Assembly (NCBI GenBank): GCA_002683775.1
Contig: NYTT01000072.1
Coordinates: forward strand, 1 to 7,364
DNA from: Flavobacteriales bacterium
Lineage (GTDB): Bacteria > Bacteroidota > Bacteroidia > Flavobacteriales > BACL11
DNA: 7,364 nt
Reading direction: 5' to 3'
Of this stretch, positions 7,069-7,364 are shown in pieces. How positions within the stretch are numbered: position 1 is the first letter of the stretch; each line of letters opens with the position of its first letter. The position numbers and the translations under genes are program-made. Under the pieces are notes generated by a model. That model worked only from the letters and a program-made list of their open reading frames with translations. It was not told the origin of the DNA and searched no databases.

Positions 7069-7364
7069 GAAAATTAACTGCAAATCTTGTTGATTATCTT
7101 AAAGGTTTTGTAGTAGATGAACGCAGAATACTTTTTGAAGAAAAGATTCAACAAAGAACTAAACATTTAACTATTGTTCTAGAAAATGTTTTTCAGGGTA
7201 GAAATATTTCAGCATCAATTAGATCAGCAGATTGTTTTGGAATTCAAGATGTACATATTATAGAAAACGATAATATATTTAATGATGATTCAGAAGTTTC
7301 AATGGGTGCAGAAAAGTGGATTTGTACTCATAGATATAATAAAGAAAAACATAATACAATAGCA
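7065..7364 (+). CDS. trmH: TrmH/SpoU-family tRNA 2'-O-methyltransferase, 3'-truncated by window edge
   Basis: The first 100 codons are visible, starting at the ATG that overlaps the fmt stop; the frame stays open to the last base. The protein would use S-adenosylmethionine to methylate a ribose 2'-OH, most likely G18 of tRNA. The N-terminal helical part (about 1-34, with ERRILFEEKIQQRTKH at 19-34) resembles the TrmH extension. The SpoU catalytic domain then begins with LTIVLENVFQGRNISASIRSAD: N47 and R53 form SPOUT motif 1, R53 being the expected catalytic arginine. CFGIQDVHIIEN (57-68) and SMGAEKW (79-85) also fit TrmH. Motifs 2 and 3, which bind the cofactor in the trefoil knot, lie beyond the window, so the exact target (tRNA G18 or another RNA) cannot be confirmed. 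The four-base overlap with fmt groups two tRNA-acting enzymes together. Confidence 0.83.
   Translation, partial: MRKLTANLVDYLKGFVVDERRILFEEKIQQRTKHLTIVLENVFQGRNISASIRSADCFGIQDVHIIENDNIFNDDSEVSMGAEKWICTHRYNKEKHNTIA

Noticed and set aside
1..7364. Minus-strand genes, tRNA or rRNA genes, CRISPR arrays or insertion sequences
   Set aside because: The + strand is almost entirely filled by six well-supported genes, gaps are at most 56 bases, and I saw no spaced repeats, transposase motifs or terminal inverted repeats.

Overview
The window is AT-rich DNA, about 30% GC by eye, with six genes all on the + strand and almost no intergenic space. Several signs point to the Bacteroidota: a TonB-dependent receptor with an N-terminal carboxypeptidase-regulatory-like domain, a DUF4249 lipoprotein directly behind it, no Shine-Dalgarno motifs before any start, and TAnnTTTG-type -7 promoter elements. 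A Flavobacteriia- or Cytophagia-like organism is a reasonable guess, but the window alone does not fix genus or order. LAYOUT. Bases 1-2283 are the 3' part of the receptor gene; its start lies outside the window. Two bases later a DUF4249 lipoprotein gene (2286-3302) begins, and the two look like one outer-membrane uptake unit of unknown substrate. A 19-base A-rich gap leads to thioredoxin reductase trxB (3322-4269). A 56-base gap follows, holding a weak A/T hairpin and two TAnnTTTG promoter-like boxes. Next is a RecQ-family helicase (4326-6041) whose zinc module sits at the extreme C-terminus. A 52-base gap with another TAnnTTTG box precedes methionyl-tRNA formyltransferase fmt (6094-7068). 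Its stop overlaps the start of a TrmH/SpoU-type tRNA 2'-O-methyltransferase gene (7065 to the window end, truncated). FUNCTIONAL READING. The first two genes encode a cell-surface system. trxB, recQ and fmt-trmH are housekeeping genes for thiol redox balance, DNA repair or recombination, translation initiation and tRNA modification. No mobile element, CRISPR array, rRNA or tRNA gene was found. No intergenic stretch exceeds 56 bases. The least understood parts are the receptor/DUF4249 pair, the domain order of the RecQ protein, and promoter boxes so close to the recQ and fmt start codons that the transcripts may be nearly leaderless.
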